Source: GCA-002050365 sp038235165
GTDB lineage: Bacteria; Acidobacteriota; Blastocatellia; Pyrinomonadales; Pyrinomonadaceae
Length of the DNA stretch: 64,000 nt
Assembly: GCA_038235165.1 (NCBI GenBank)
Contig: JBBSUG010000009.1
Coordinates: 1-64,000 of the forward strand
Direction of reading: 5' to 3'
Positions 1-8,162 of this stretch are shown in pieces. Every line of letters starts with the position of its first letter. Within the stretch, counting starts at the first letter, position 1. Below the pieces are notes generated by a model. The model searched no databases. It was not told the DNA's origin and saw only the letters and a program-made list of their open reading frames with translations. Position numbers and translations under genes: made by a program.

Positions 1-65
1 AACAAATCTTCCGGGTTCTGATAATCTTTAATCAATTCATCTAAAACTTCTTTGCTAATTGTCAT
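1..65 (-). CDS. IS256-family transposase, N-terminal fragment
   Basis: An ATG at 65 on the minus strand opens a frame reading MTISKEVLDELIKDYQNPED and running off the window edge. This is the usual opening of IS256/mutator-type DDE transposases (…LDELLKDYKNPEDLIGENG…). AAAGGAGAATT, a good ribosome site, lies 8-10 bases upstream. Only about 21 residues are visible, so the catalytic core cannot be checked. Confidence 0.7.
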   Translation of the reverse strand, partial: MTISKEVLDELIKDYQNPEDL

Positions 66-122
66 AATGTGTAATTCTCCTTTAATTTATAAATTTGGAA
101 TTACACAAAATTTCTTACACCC
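1..122 (-). mobile_element. End of an IS256-family insertion sequence (partial)
   Basis: The window opens inside an insertion sequence read on the minus strand. Positions 1-65 encode the start of a transposase. Outside it, positions 97-122 read GGGTGTAAGAAATTTTGTG on the minus strand, which has the look of an IS256-family terminal repeat (GGTGT...AAATTTTGTGTAA). The other end lies outside the window, so completeness and target duplication cannot be judged. The exact outer boundary, about 122, is an inference. Confidence 0.65.
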
Positions 123-159
123 TCCTTCTCTTTTTTTATTTATCCTGATATTCAAAGAC

Positions 160-285
160 AAGTAGTCGTTCACAATTAGACTCGACTATTATATTACCGA
201 CTAAGTATTGTATTAAAATGAGTTATGCTATTTGCGTCCAAAAACCTAACCGCAAATAGGTAAAAGTAATTGTGAACGACTACTT
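160..285. repeat. 126-bp palindromic element with 19-bp perfect inverted ends
   Basis: Positions 160-178 and 267-285 are perfect inverted copies of AAGTAGTCGTTCACAATTA. A second stem, CTATTTGCG/CGCAAATAG, lies inside at 228-236 and 251-259. There is no ORF and no clear target-site duplication. It may be a small non-autonomous element or debris of a second insertion beside the IS256-type end. It lies in the otherwise gene-free stretch downstream of the dioxygenase gene. Confidence 0.55.
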
Positions 286-349
286 AACTGCTGTAATATT
301 GTTACATCAGCGACAGTAAGTTGAATATGTCTGCCAACGCTGTTTCGTA

Positions 350-865
350 TTACAGAGGCGGTTGCATCACCGTTCCGCAGTCAGAACAAGTTCGCAGATT
401 CTCGCTTTCGTAAAAGCGTTTAAAAACACCTTGAAACTGCGTCGTGATGTCGTCGAGTTCAAAATATTCTTCGTAAAGTTGTTCATTGCAGTTTTCGCAA
501 AACCACAACAAACCGTCTTTTTCGCCATTGCGACGTTTTCTCTCAATCACGAGTCCGACCGTGTTTGCACCGCGCACGGGATTGTGCGGAACTCGCGGCG
601 GCAAAAGAAAAATTTCGCCTTCGCGGATCGGCACGTCAACCGATTTGCCGTCTTCCTGAACTTTAACGAGAATTTCGCCTTCGAGTTGGTAGAAAAACTC
701 TTCGCCTTCGTCCCAATGATAATCTTTGCGCGAATTCGGTCCGCCGACGACCTGCACGATAAATTCGGCATCTTCGTAAACTAATTTGTTTCCGACCGGC
801 GGTTTTAATAAATGACGATGTTCGTCAATCCATTGTTTGAAATTAAAAGGTTTTCGTATCGGCAT
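350..865 (-). CDS. nbaC: 3-hydroxyanthranilate 3,4-dioxygenase
   Basis: Cupin-fold Fe(II) dioxygenase that opens the ring of 3-hydroxyanthranilate to 2-amino-3-carboxymuconate semialdehyde in the kynurenine route of tryptophan breakdown. The 171 residues match the bacterial family length. Iron ligands are visible as H50, E56 (in DEGEEFF) and H94 (in PHNP), with substrate residues R46, R98 and E108 at the expected spacing. The C-terminal rubredoxin-like site is complete: CENC (123, 126) and CSDC (160, 163). AGGAG lies 6-7 bases before the ATG. It is the last gene of a minus-strand block that also encodes later enzymes of the same pathway, which supports the assignment. Confidence 0.93.
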   Translation of the reverse strand: MPIRKPFNFKQWIDEHRHLLKPPVGNKLVYEDAEFIVQVVGGPNSRKDYHWDEGEEFFYQLEGEILVKVQEDGKSVDVPIREGEIFLLPPRVPHNPVRGANTVGLVIERKRRNGEKDGLLWFCENCNEQLYEEYFELDDITTQFQGVFKRFYESENLRTCSDCGTVMQPPL

Positions 866-874
866 AATTTTCTC

Positions 875-1648
875 CTAAAATTTTATTTTTTGAATTTCTT
901 TGATGTGGGTCGCCATAACGTAATTTTTCCCGCCGACCGCGCCGCCGGAAATGAGTGCGCCGAGAACTTCGCCTTTCCCATTTATCAGAGGTGCGCCGCT
1001 AAATCCGCTTAACTCCACTTTCGCATCCATCTCACAAACGAGCGCCTTTTCCTGTTCATCAAATTCCACAAATTTGACTGGATAAGAATTTTGTTTGCAC
1101 TGCGTTTCGCTATACGGACAACCGATTAGGAACAGGTTTTCGCCGACCTGCGGAATATCAAAATTCGGTGTCAGCGTTTCGATTGTAAAATCTTTTGATG
1201 TAACTTTCAGCAAAACAATGTCGGCGGGCGATTGTGAAAAATCTAATCCAGTGGCGGAAACTTCAATGGTTTCCGCATCGGCATTGCCGACCACTCGCGG
1301 CATCATTTCCCAACTCGTCAAAGATTTTGACAAATCATTAATCTTTACTTCCGGCTCGACACCGCCCGCTTCGCCTAACAAATGTCGGACAGTGACGGCA
1401 AAATTCGCGCCGTTATATTTGATTAAAAACCCGCTCGCGTCTTCCATAATTCTGCCGTCGGTGAATTTTGCATTATTAGTCAGCAAAATCTGTTTTTTGA
1501 GAATGTTGCTAACGTCCGGTGCCGCCGTATTTTCGGTGGATTTCTTTGTATCGGTTATTTTTTTTTGATTTCTTTGTCCGTAATCACAAGCAGAAAATAA
1601 AAGACAGATTGTAATTAAGGTTATTTTAAAATGTGTTTGTATTCTCAT
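875..1648 (-). CDS. Trypsin-like serine protease lipoprotein
   Basis: The start was placed at the ATG at 1648, because it gives a clean lipoprotein signal (hydrophobic stretch then LFSA|C21). A longer TTG-initiated frame would bury the signal. A chymotrypsin-like triad is readable: H89 in AVTVRHL, D143 in PADIVLL and S217 in GFSGAP. The mature protein should be anchored to an envelope membrane. The compact size (257 aa) and lack of a PDZ domain separate it from DegP-type proteases. It sits between the dioxygenase and a GNAT gene, overlaps neither, and has no obvious link to kynurenine breakdown. The substrate is unknown. Confidence 0.7.
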   Translation of the reverse strand: MRIQTHFKITLITICLLFSACDYGQRNQKKITDTKKSTENTAAPDVSNILKKQILLTNNAKFTDGRIMEDASGFLIKYNGANFAVTVRHLLGEAGGVEPEVKINDLSKSLTSWEMMPRVVGNADAETIEVSATGLDFSQSPADIVLLKVTSKDFTIETLTPNFDIPQVGENLFLIGCPYSETQCKQNSYPVKFVEFDEQEKALVCEMDAKVELSGFSGAPLINGKGEVLGALISGGAVGGKNYVMATHIKEIQKIKF

Positions 1649-1670
1649 ATGTTTCTTACTCCCGATAAAA

Positions 1671-2123
1671 TTATAATTCAATCTCCATCAAAGGTAGAAA
1701 TCTCTCGTTTCCGTCAACTTCCGTCTTGAAATTGCCGATGCGTTTTGCGCCCATCTTTTTATAAAATCCTTCGGCGTGCGGGTCTGACGCGATATAGATT
1801 TTTTCGGCTCTCAGCGAAACTGCTTTTTTCAGTGCGTGAGCAAATAGTTTCCTGCCGATTCCCGCACCGATATTTTCCGGCTTGATCCACAAATGCTCCA
1901 ACTGCGCTGAATTGTCTTTGATTATCAATACATAAAACCCGACGATTTCGTCATTTTCCGTCATCTCGTAAACTTCGTTTTCCGCAATGTTTTGCAGTGT
2001 AATAGTCAAATCATCTTTCCACAATTCAAGCCACTTTTCGGGATATTTCCAATAGGATTTGGCGGCAAAAGCAATCTCCGATAATTTTTCCGCGTCTTCG
2101 GGTTTTGCTCTTCGTATTTTCAT
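1671..2123 (-). CDS. GNAT family N-acetyltransferase
   Basis: A single GNAT domain fills the protein. Acetyl-CoA binding is suggested by the motif IGAGIGRKLFAHAL (Q/RxxGxG/A type) and the following C-terminal helix/strand ASDPHAEGFYKKMGA. The start at ATG 2123 gives MKIRRAKPEDAEKL, the common opening of this family. Upstream ATGs would add a non-conserved leader. The acceptor substrate cannot be predicted. It is co-directional with the protease and dioxygenase genes, 15 bp after the membrane protein gene upstream, so probably cotranscribed. Confidence 0.8.
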   Translation of the reverse strand: MKIRRAKPEDAEKLSEIAFAAKSYWKYPEKWLELWKDDLTITLQNIAENEVYEMTENDEIVGFYVLIIKDNSAQLEHLWIKPENIGAGIGRKLFAHALKKAVSLRAEKIYIASDPHAEGFYKKMGAKRIGNFKTEVDGNERFLPLMEIEL

Positions 2124-2177
2124 AAATTCGGAATTTCGAAACTTTATCTCCCCTTTCATCAAATACCGGGAAAACTG

Positions 2178-3116
2178 TTATCTGAAATGAATTGTTTCTA
2201 ACGGAACAAAATAAGTTGCGTCTTTGGTCTGTAAAATCAAGTATTTGAGTCGTTCATTATCCGGCGTATTTTTTACATAGAGTTGTCTGACGTTGAAATA
2301 AAAATCCATTTGAACTTTTTCGCCGTCGTCGGTTACGGCGTAACAATCGGTCAGTGTACCCAGAGGGAATTTATCAATCCAAATAAGCGGTCTGATGTCT
2401 CGAAAAATCGGCAGAAACTCGCCTCGCACATATTCTACGGCTTCGGGCATTGATTCTTGTTCTTTTTCAGCCGCGTTTGTAATGAGCATCAATTGATAAT
2501 TCGTAATTGAGTTGCCTTTCGCTGAAGCCGCATAATACGAAGCGTTATATATTGTAATTAGTAGCGGCGCAAATATCATTAACCGCAGAAATACAAATTC
2601 ATATTTCTTCTTAAATCCCTTAGAGTTTTTCCAGCGAAGTGTTTGTTGACGAACGGAAGTATCTTCGACCGAGAATAATGTCAGAATCAATAAGCCGGAA
2701 AACAACAGATGCACCAACCAAAAATTGGCAGACATTGGATGATAGTTTTGCGGATAAATGCCGTTTCGCGGGCTGTCCGCGTCAATCAGAATATTGATGT
2801 TTTCCGGCAAATAAAGACAGCCTTTATAGTCGCCGTTTGCGTAGTCGGCTGTTTGCAATTGTGAGAAATATCTCTCGCCTTGGAAACTATATGAAACAGC
2901 GTAAAAGTGAGAAACTCTGGTCGAACTCTTGTTGTTGCGATAAAATTTATATGTGCAGCCGAGAACTTTTGCTTCAACCGTTTCGGTGTTTTTATTAAAC
3001 GAAAAAATGCCCGAAGAAACTTTTTCGCTCAAATTTACCGAACATCGAACAGTTATTTCGGCAATTATTCCAAGCAGGCTGATAATGCAAAATAGTATTA
3101 TGAGTTTGCGAAACAT
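2178..3116 (-). CDS. Membrane protein of unknown function (DUF3592-like layout)
   Basis: I do not recognise this 312-residue protein with certainty. It has an N-terminal membrane anchor (LIILFCIISLLGIIAEITV) and an extracytoplasmic stretch with a KVLGCTYKFYRNNKSST-type beta region ending in YPENYHP-like sequence. Two further membrane segments follow near residues 130-150 and 175-195, then a soluble C-terminal domain. Anchor, beta domain with a VxNPxxP-style tail, and second helix together recall DUF3592 proteins. It lies within the minus-strand block between the DUF1697 and GNAT genes with short gaps. Confidence 0.5.
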   Translation of the reverse strand: MFRKLIILFCIISLLGIIAEITVRCSVNLSEKVSSGIFSFNKNTETVEAKVLGCTYKFYRNNKSSTRVSHFYAVSYSFQGERYFSQLQTADYANGDYKGCLYLPENINILIDADSPRNGIYPQNYHPMSANFWLVHLLFSGLLILTLFSVEDTSVRQQTLRWKNSKGFKKKYEFVFLRLMIFAPLLITIYNASYYAASAKGNSITNYQLMLITNAAEKEQESMPEAVEYVRGEFLPIFRDIRPLIWIDKFPLGTLTDCYAVTDDGEKVQMDFYFNVRQLYVKNTPDNERLKYLILQTKDATYFVPLETIHFR

Positions 3117-3141
3117 AAAAAATCATAACGCGAAATATATT

Positions 3142-3669
3142 TCAAATTCCCGAAATTTTATTAACCGTCCGCCAATTTCGCGCTGTCGCGGAAACTTTCA
3201 ATTTTTTGGCGATGTAATCTTTGCCGATCAAACTGTCCAAAACGCTGACGCGCAACAGGCAGAATATCTCTCGACCGCGCACGGCGAAATGCTCGTTTTC
3301 ATTGTTGTTTGATAAAAGCAGTTCGCGTTTTTCGTTTGGTAATTCTTCGTCCAAAAAGAAAACGTGTAAATCTTTATCGTTTTCAAACTGCCCGTCAAAC
3401 GGATTGTTTTTGACAATTTCTTCGATTTCCGCAATCGAACGAACAATCGTTTTGATCTGCAAACCGAATTCTTTTTCAATCGCTTTTTCGATTTTTGCGG
3501 CGAGTTTTTGATTGTCGGATTTTGCGGTTTCAAAAATTACATTTCCGCTGTTGATGTAAGTTTTCACGTTTGAAAAACCAATCGAAGCGCAAACTTCGCG
3601 CAGAGTTTCCATTTTTACTTTGTTTTTCCCGCCGACGTTTATTCCGCGCAGAAATGCCGCATATTTCAT
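3142..3669 (-). CDS. DUF1697 family protein
   Basis: The opening MKYAAFLRGINVGGKNKVKM followed by YINSGNVIFET is diagnostic of DUF1697 (YdhP/Bsu-type), a small cytoplasmic alpha/beta family with no assigned reaction. The start was set at ATG 3669. The frame is open to a TTG at 3675 that overlaps the stop of the RidA gene, but the family motif starts exactly at the ATG. 175 residues is the normal length. It directly follows the RidA gene, with 2 bp between the RidA stop and this start. Confidence 0.85.
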   Translation of the reverse strand: MKYAAFLRGINVGGKNKVKMETLREVCASIGFSNVKTYINSGNVIFETAKSDNQKLAAKIEKAIEKEFGLQIKTIVRSIAEIEEIVKNNPFDGQFENDKDLHVFFLDEELPNEKRELLLSNNNENEHFAVRGREIFCLLRVSVLDSLIGKDYIAKKLKVSATARNWRTVNKISGI

Positions 3670-3671
3670 AA

Positions 3672-4094
3672 TCAATCAATTGTCGCAATAACTTTGAGTT
3701 CAATCGCAATTGGAGTCGGCAGTTTATTTACTTCAACCGTCGTGCGGCACGGCTGATTTTCGGCGAAATATTCGGCGTAGATTTTATTATACGTTTGAAA
3801 ATCTTCCTTCATATTCGTCAGAAAAACCGTTACGTCAACGATTTTGTCCCACGATGAACCGGAGTCTTCTAAAATATAACGGACGTTTTGAAAAACCGAA
3901 CGGCATTGCGTTTCGATGTCGTAGGAAACTATCTCCCCGCCGTCGTTCAACTCAACGCCGGGAATTTTATTCGTGCCGCGTTCACGCGGTCCCACGCCCG
4001 ACAAAAATAATAGGTTCCCGACTTTTCGGGCGTGCGGATAAAGTCCGACAGGTTCGGGAGCTTGTTTTGAATTGATAATATTTTTTTCGCTCAT
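3672..4094 (-). CDS. RidA/YjgF family protein, probable 2-aminomuconate deaminase
   Basis: A trimeric RidA-fold protein of 140 residues. The family arginine that binds the carboxylate is present in CRTTVEVNKLP near residue 120, and the GVGPRERGTNKIPG segment is typical of the aminomuconate deaminase branch, not of general RidA. It lies 2 bp downstream of a semialdehyde dehydrogenase gene and upstream of 3-hydroxyanthranilate dioxygenase. This context makes hydrolytic deamination of 2-aminomuconate to 4-oxalocrotonate (NbaF/AmnD role) the likely job. A plain enamine/imine deaminase is the alternative. Confidence 0.78.
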   Translation of the reverse strand: MSEKNIINSKQAPEPVGLYPHARKVGNLLFLSGVGPRERGTNKIPGVELNDGGEIVSYDIETQCRSVFQNVRYILEDSGSSWDKIVDVTVFLTNMKEDFQTYNKIYAEYFAENQPCRTTVEVNKLPTPIAIELKVIATID

Positions 4095-4096
4095 TT

Positions 4097-5590
4097 TTAG
4101 CTTATTTTAACGCAGACATTTTTCTCTTCGGTAAAAAACTTCAATGCCTCAAAACCGCCTTCGCGTCCGACACCGGAGTTTTTCATTCCGCCGAACGGCG
4201 TTCGTAAATCCCTCAAAAGCCAGCAGTTGATCCAGACGATTCCCGATTCGATTTTTTCCGCCATCCGGTGCGCCCGCGAAAGACTTTCCGTCCAAAGCGT
4301 CGCCGATAAGCCGTATTCGACCGAATTGGCGTAACGTAAAACTTCTTCTTCGGTGTCGAACGGCTGAATGGTGACAACCGCGCCGAAGATTTCTTCCTGA
4401 TTTGTGCGGCAGTTGAACGGTAGATTTTCGATGATCGTCGGTTCGATAAACCAGCCTTTTAATTTTAGATTTTGGATTTCGGATTTCGGATCGCGCTCAC
4501 TTAAATTGTATGTTTCATTCGACAAATTAACTGATTTTCCGCCGCAGAGAATTTTTCCTCCTTCCGTTTTGGCTAATTCGATGTATGAGAGAATTTTTTC
4601 GAGATGCGCCTGACTGACGACTGCGCCGATGTTTGTTTCGGTTTTGAGCGGATCGCCGATTTTTAGCTGTGAAACTTTTTTGATAAAATCCGCTTTGAAT
4701 CGCTCATAAAGCGGACGTTCGACGAAAATCCGCGAACCGCACAGACAGATTTGACCTTGATTTGAAAACGACGAGATCACCGTTGTTTTAAGCATTTCGT
4801 CGTAATCGCAGTCGGCAAAAATGATGTTTGGGTTTTTACCGCCCAGTTCGAGTGAAAGTTTTTTGAATTTCGGCGCGGCTTCGCGGGCAATCCATTCGCC
4901 GGTGCGGGTGCCGCCGGTGAATGAAATCGCTTTGACATCCTTATTTTGAACAATCGCCGCGCCCGCTTTCGTGCCGAGTCCATGAACGATGTTCAAAACA
5001 CCGGCGGGAAGTTCGGCTTCAATGCAGATTTTCGATAAAAGATATGCCGTCATCGGCGTGATTTCCGAAGGTTTGGCGACAACCGTGCATCCGGCAGCTA
5101 AGGCGGGCGCGATTTTCCAACTTAATAAATAAAGCGGCAAATTCCACGGCGAGATACAGCCAACCACGCCCAAAGGCTGTCGCAGAGTGTAATTTATCGC
5201 CTGTCCGACCATTTCGTGCGCTTCTGTTGCCGTGTGCATCGCGGCGGTCGCGTAAAATTTGAAATTTGATACGGCGCGGGGAATATCAACGCTTCGCGCC
5301 AGAGTTTTCGGTTTGCCGTTATCAACGCTTTCGGCTTCGGCTAACAAATCCAAATCGCGCTCGATCAGCGCGGAAATTTTCATTAAACAATCGTGTCGCG
5401 CTTCAGCAGACGTCCGCGACCAAACGGGAAACGCCTTTTTTGCCGCTTCGACCGCTTTTTCGACATCACGCTCGTCAGAATCGGGAATTAAACTGTAAAC
5501 TTCGCCGGTCGCCGGATTGTAGTTGTCCAAATATTCGTTCGATTCGGGCGCAGCTAATTGACCGCCGATGTAATTTTCAATTTTCAGCAT
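4097..5590 (-). CDS. Aldehyde dehydrogenase, probable 2-aminomuconate 6-semialdehyde dehydrogenase
   Basis: NAD-dependent aldehyde dehydrogenase of 497 residues. Catalytic cysteine in NQGQICLCGSRIFV, general base in SLELGGKNPN and cofactor/oxyanion asparagine in SPWNLPLYLLSWK are all present. The paired ICLC motif resembles the aminomuconate-semialdehyde dehydrogenase branch (ALDH8A1/NbaE/AmnC). Context with the RidA-type deaminase and the dioxygenase supports oxidation of 2-aminomuconate semialdehyde. Residues about 353-377, between GGK and GWFIEPT, contain an insertion not expected for the family. It is encoded by five phased 7-bp repeats (4457-4491). First gene of the block; no strong ribosome site is visible before the ATG. 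Confidence 0.85.
   Translation of the reverse strand: MLKIENYIGGQLAAPESNEYLDNYNPATGEVYSLIPDSDERDVEKAVEAAKKAFPVWSRTSAEARHDCLMKISALIERDLDLLAEAESVDNGKPKTLARSVDIPRAVSNFKFYATAAMHTATEAHEMVGQAINYTLRQPLGVVGCISPWNLPLYLLSWKIAPALAAGCTVVAKPSEITPMTAYLLSKICIEAELPAGVLNIVHGLGTKAGAAIVQNKDVKAISFTGGTRTGEWIAREAAPKFKKLSLELGGKNPNIIFADCDYDEMLKTTVISSFSNQGQICLCGSRIFVERPLYERFKADFIKKVSQLKIGDPLKTETNIGAVVSQAHLEKILSYIELAKTEGGKILCGGKSVNLSNETYNLSERDPKSEIQNLKLKGWFIEPTIIENLPFNCRTNQEEIFGAVVTIQPFDTEEEVLRYANSVEYGLSATLWTESLSRAHRMAEKIESGIVWINCWLLRDLRTPFGGMKNSGVGREGGFEALKFFTEEKNVCVKIS
4457..4491. repeat. Heptamer array inside the aldehyde dehydrogenase gene
   Basis: Five consecutive 7-mers in perfect phase on the plus strand: TTTTAAT, TTTAGAT, TTTGGAT, TTCGGAT, TTCGGAT. 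They lie in frame in the dehydrogenase and encode part of an extra surface segment (PKSEIQNLKLK). Similar arrays occur between genes elsewhere in the window. Confidence 0.75.
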
Positions 5591-5632
5591 CGGTTGATTA
5601 TAACAGGATAAAACTTTGTTCGTGAAGACGAC

Positions 5633-5867
5633 GGAGCGCGGAAGTCTCGTCCGCCCAACCAGCGCAGCGAAGTTGGAAGCGTTGTCAGTAAATAACGGTT
5701 AAGTAAACGCATTCGACGCCTCACTACATCGTCATTACCGGTAAATTTTAAGTAGATAAACGCCTTCATAATCCGCCGCATCGTGATTGGTAGTAAATTT
5801 CACATAGAGAAACGAATTCAACGCCTCGCTCTCGCTGGCGTTGAAGCGGACGAGACTTCCGCGCTCC
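5633..5867. repeat. REP-pair element, copy 1 (235 bp)
   Basis: Begins with a REP hairpin (GGAGCGCGGAAGTCTCGTCC...) at 5633-5654 and ends with its inverted copy at 5846-5867. Each end is followed inward by a second short palindrome around CAGCGCAGCGAAG or its reverse. The interior is of the A type, with AAACG...TTCA blocks and a diverged internal repeat. It fills the 341-bp gap between the divergently oriented dehydrogenase and tyrS genes and leaves little room for promoters. Confidence 0.85.
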
Positions 5868-5931
5868 GCTCCGGCTAAAAAACTTTCTTCATATTTACCA
5901 TTTATAGTTTACCGTTATAACATCATTGTCT

Positions 5932-7137
5932 ATGACGATAGACGAACAGATTGCATTTTTGAATAAAGGCGCGGTTGATGTCATCCGCGACGAAGATTTG
6001 CGGAAAAAGTTGGAGCGTTCGGCGAAAACGGGGAAACCGCTGCGCGTGAAACTCGGTGCCGACCCGACCGCGCCGGATATTCATCTCGGACACACGGTGG
6101 TTATTCGTAAGTTAAAAGCGTTTCAGGATTTAGGACACACGGCGATTTTTTTGATCGGCGATTTTACGGGCTTGATCGGCGACCCGTCGGGCAAAAATGC
6201 GACCCGTCCGCCGCTTTCGCGTGAGGAAATCAATGCGAACGCGGAAACTTACAAAAAGCAGATTTTCAAGTTATTAGACCCCGAAAAAACCGAGATTCGC
6301 TTTAATTCCGAATGGTTCGACAAATTCGGCGCGGCTGATTTTATCAAACTTGCGTCGCACACGACCGTCGCGCAGATTCTCGAACGCGACGATTTTGAAA
6401 AGCGGATGAAGGACGAAAAACCGATTGCGCTGCACGAACTTCTTTATCCGCTGGTGCAGGGTTACGATTCGGTCGCGCTCGAAGCCGATGTCGAACTCGG
6501 CGGCACTGACCAGAAATTTAACCTGCTCGTCGGGCGCGATTTACAGCGCGAATACGAACAGGAACCGCAGATTATCATCACCACGCCGCTGCTCGAAGGC
6601 ACCGACGGCGTTGATAAAATGTCGAAAAGTTTGGGCAATTACATCGGCATTGACGAAGAACCGAACGAAATGTTCGGCAAAATTATGTCAATCTCCGACG
6701 AATTGATGTGGAAATACTACGAACTGCTGACCAATTTGGGCGTTGACGAAATAAATTCGCGCCGTTTCAAATGCGAATCGGGTGCGGAAAATCCGCGCAA
6801 CGCCAAAGTCGAACTCGCCAAACATATCATTGAAGATTTCTATTCAGCCGATGCCGCACAAAACGCTGAAGCCAATTTTGTCGCTCGTTTCGTCAAAAAA
6901 GAAATTCCCGACGACATCGAAGAAACGACGATGGCAAAAGGGAACTACAATCTCGCCGAACTGCTCGTCGATACTAATCTCGCCTCGTCCAAAAAAGAAG
7001 CGAAAAGATTAATCGAACAGGGCGGCGTGAAATTAAACGGCGAAAAAGTTTCCGATACGAACGCGGAAATTGATTTGCAGGACGAAATTTTGCTGCAAGT
7101 CGGCAAGCGGAAGTTTTTGAAAGTTAAAACTTTGTAA
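5932..7137 (+). CDS. tyrS: Tyrosyl-tRNA synthetase
   Basis: Class I aminoacyl-tRNA synthetase charging tRNA-Tyr in the cytoplasm. The HIGH motif appears as DIHLGH, followed by a second block FLIGDFTGLIGDPSGK, and the KMSKS loop is intact (DKMSKSLGNYIGI). A C-terminal S4 RNA-binding domain covers about the last 65 residues (LAELLVDTNLASSKKEAKRL...GGVKLNGEKV). The frame is open from a TTG at 5926, but ATG 5932 gives the usual MTIDEQIAFL opening. Length (401 aa) fits the TyrZ-like long form. It stands 37 bp ahead of the amidase gene and may share a transcript. Confidence 0.95.
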   Translation: MTIDEQIAFLNKGAVDVIRDEDLRKKLERSAKTGKPLRVKLGADPTAPDIHLGHTVVIRKLKAFQDLGHTAIFLIGDFTGLIGDPSGKNATRPPLSREEINANAETYKKQIFKLLDPEKTEIRFNSEWFDKFGAADFIKLASHTTVAQILERDDFEKRMKDEKPIALHELLYPLVQGYDSVALEADVELGGTDQKFNLLVGRDLQREYEQEPQIIITTPLLEGTDGVDKMSKSLGNYIGIDEEPNEMFGKIMSISDELMWKYYELLTNLGVDEINSRRFKCESGAENPRNAKVELAKHIIEDFYSADAAQNAEANFVARFVKKEIPDDIEETTMAKGNYNLAELLVDTNLASSKKEAKRLIEQGGVKLNGEKVSDTNAEIDLQDEILLQVGKRKFLKVKTL

Positions 7138-7174
7138 TTTTTGAATTTACGGAAAGTTTCGTATCCTTGTAATT

Positions 7175-8065
7175 ATGAGTTCAAACGAAAAATATACGAT
7201 TGGTTTGGTACAGATGGCGATGTCGCCGGATGTTGACGAGAATTTGAAACGCGCCGGGGAATTTGTTCGTGAAGCGGCGGGGAAAGGCGCGAAAATTATT
7301 TGTCTGCCGGAAATGTTTCGGTCGCAGTATTTTTGCCAGCGCGAAGATGTTGATTTATTCGATCTCGCCGAACCGATTCCGGGCATTTCGACCGAATATT
7401 TGGGAAAAATCGCCAAAGAAATGCAGGTGACGATTATCGCGCCGGTTTTTGAACGACGGGCGATGGGAATGCACCACAACAGTTTGGCGGTAATCGGCGA
7501 AGACGGGCAAATTGTCGGGATTTACCGCAAAATGCACATTCCCGACGATCCTTCGTATTACGAAAAATTTTATTTTACGCCCGGAGATTTAGGTTTTAAG
7601 GCGTTCGATACGCCGACGGCGAAAATCGGGACGCTGATTTGCTGGGATCAATGGTTTCCCGAAGGCGCACGTTTGACGGCACTGCGCGGCGCGGAAATAC
7701 TTTTTTACCCGACGGCAATCGGCTGGCACCCTGCCGAAAAAGAAGAAGTCGGCGCGTCGCAGCAGGACGCTTGGCAAACGATTCAGCGGTCACACGCAAT
7801 TGCCAACGGCATTTTCGTCGCCGCCGCCAACCGCGTCGGACACGAAGTCTTTAACGAGGGCAGCGACGGCATCCAATTCTGGGGACACAGCTTCGTCGCC
7901 GACCCGTTCGGTGTCATTATCGCGCAGGCAAGCGCGGACAAGGAAGAAGTTTTGGTCGTCGAAATTGATCGCTCCCGGATGGAAGATGTCAGAAGAAACT
8001 GGCAATTCCTGCGCGACCGCCGCATCGAAAACTACGGCGATTTGCAAAAACGCTTGATTGATTAG
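7175..8065 (+). CDS. aguB: N-carbamoylputrescine amidase
   Basis: Nitrilase-superfamily enzyme that hydrolyses N-carbamoylputrescine to putrescine, CO2 and ammonia. The Glu-Lys-Cys triad is visible: CLPEMFRSQYF (Glu), GIYRKMHIPDDP (Lys) and GTLICWDQWFPEG (Cys). The 296-residue length, and motifs such as YYEKFYFTPGD and ATAIGWHPAEKEE, are typical of AguB and not of other nitrilases. The following gene is agmatine deiminase, which makes its substrate, so together they convert agmatine to putrescine. Confidence 0.95.
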   Translation: MSSNEKYTIGLVQMAMSPDVDENLKRAGEFVREAAGKGAKIICLPEMFRSQYFCQREDVDLFDLAEPIPGISTEYLGKIAKEMQVTIIAPVFERRAMGMHHNSLAVIGEDGQIVGIYRKMHIPDDPSYYEKFYFTPGDLGFKAFDTPTAKIGTLICWDQWFPEGARLTALRGAEILFYPTAIGWHPAEKEEVGASQQDAWQTIQRSHAIANGIFVAAANRVGHEVFNEGSDGIQFWGHSFVADPFGVIIAQASADKEEVLVVEIDRSRMEDVRRNWQFLRDRRIENYGDLQKRLID

Positions 8066-8069
8066 ATTA

Positions 8070-8148
8070 GGTTTAAGGTTCAAGGTTTCAGATTGAATAA
8101 TTATCACGGAGACCTGTTCTTTCAATATTGAATTTGAAACCTTGAACC
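8070..8148. repeat. Phased heptamer repeats forming a hairpin between aguB and aguA
   Basis: GGTTTAA, GGTTCAA, GGTTTCA and GATTGAA run in phase from 8070 to 8097. 8135-8148 is a perfect 14-bp inverse of 8077-8090 (GGTTCAAGGTTTCA). The hairpin occupies most of the aguB-aguA gap and may act as an RNA stem on the joint transcript. It belongs to the same heptamer family seen at 27325, 43155, 47104 and 48190. Confidence 0.7.
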
Positions 8149-8162
8149 ATTCTTTAAGTATT

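Noticed and set aside
362..784. Long plus-strand frame opposite the dioxygenase gene
   Set aside because: It mirrors a well-supported gene on the other strand and shows no domain or ribosome site; a codon-bias shadow.
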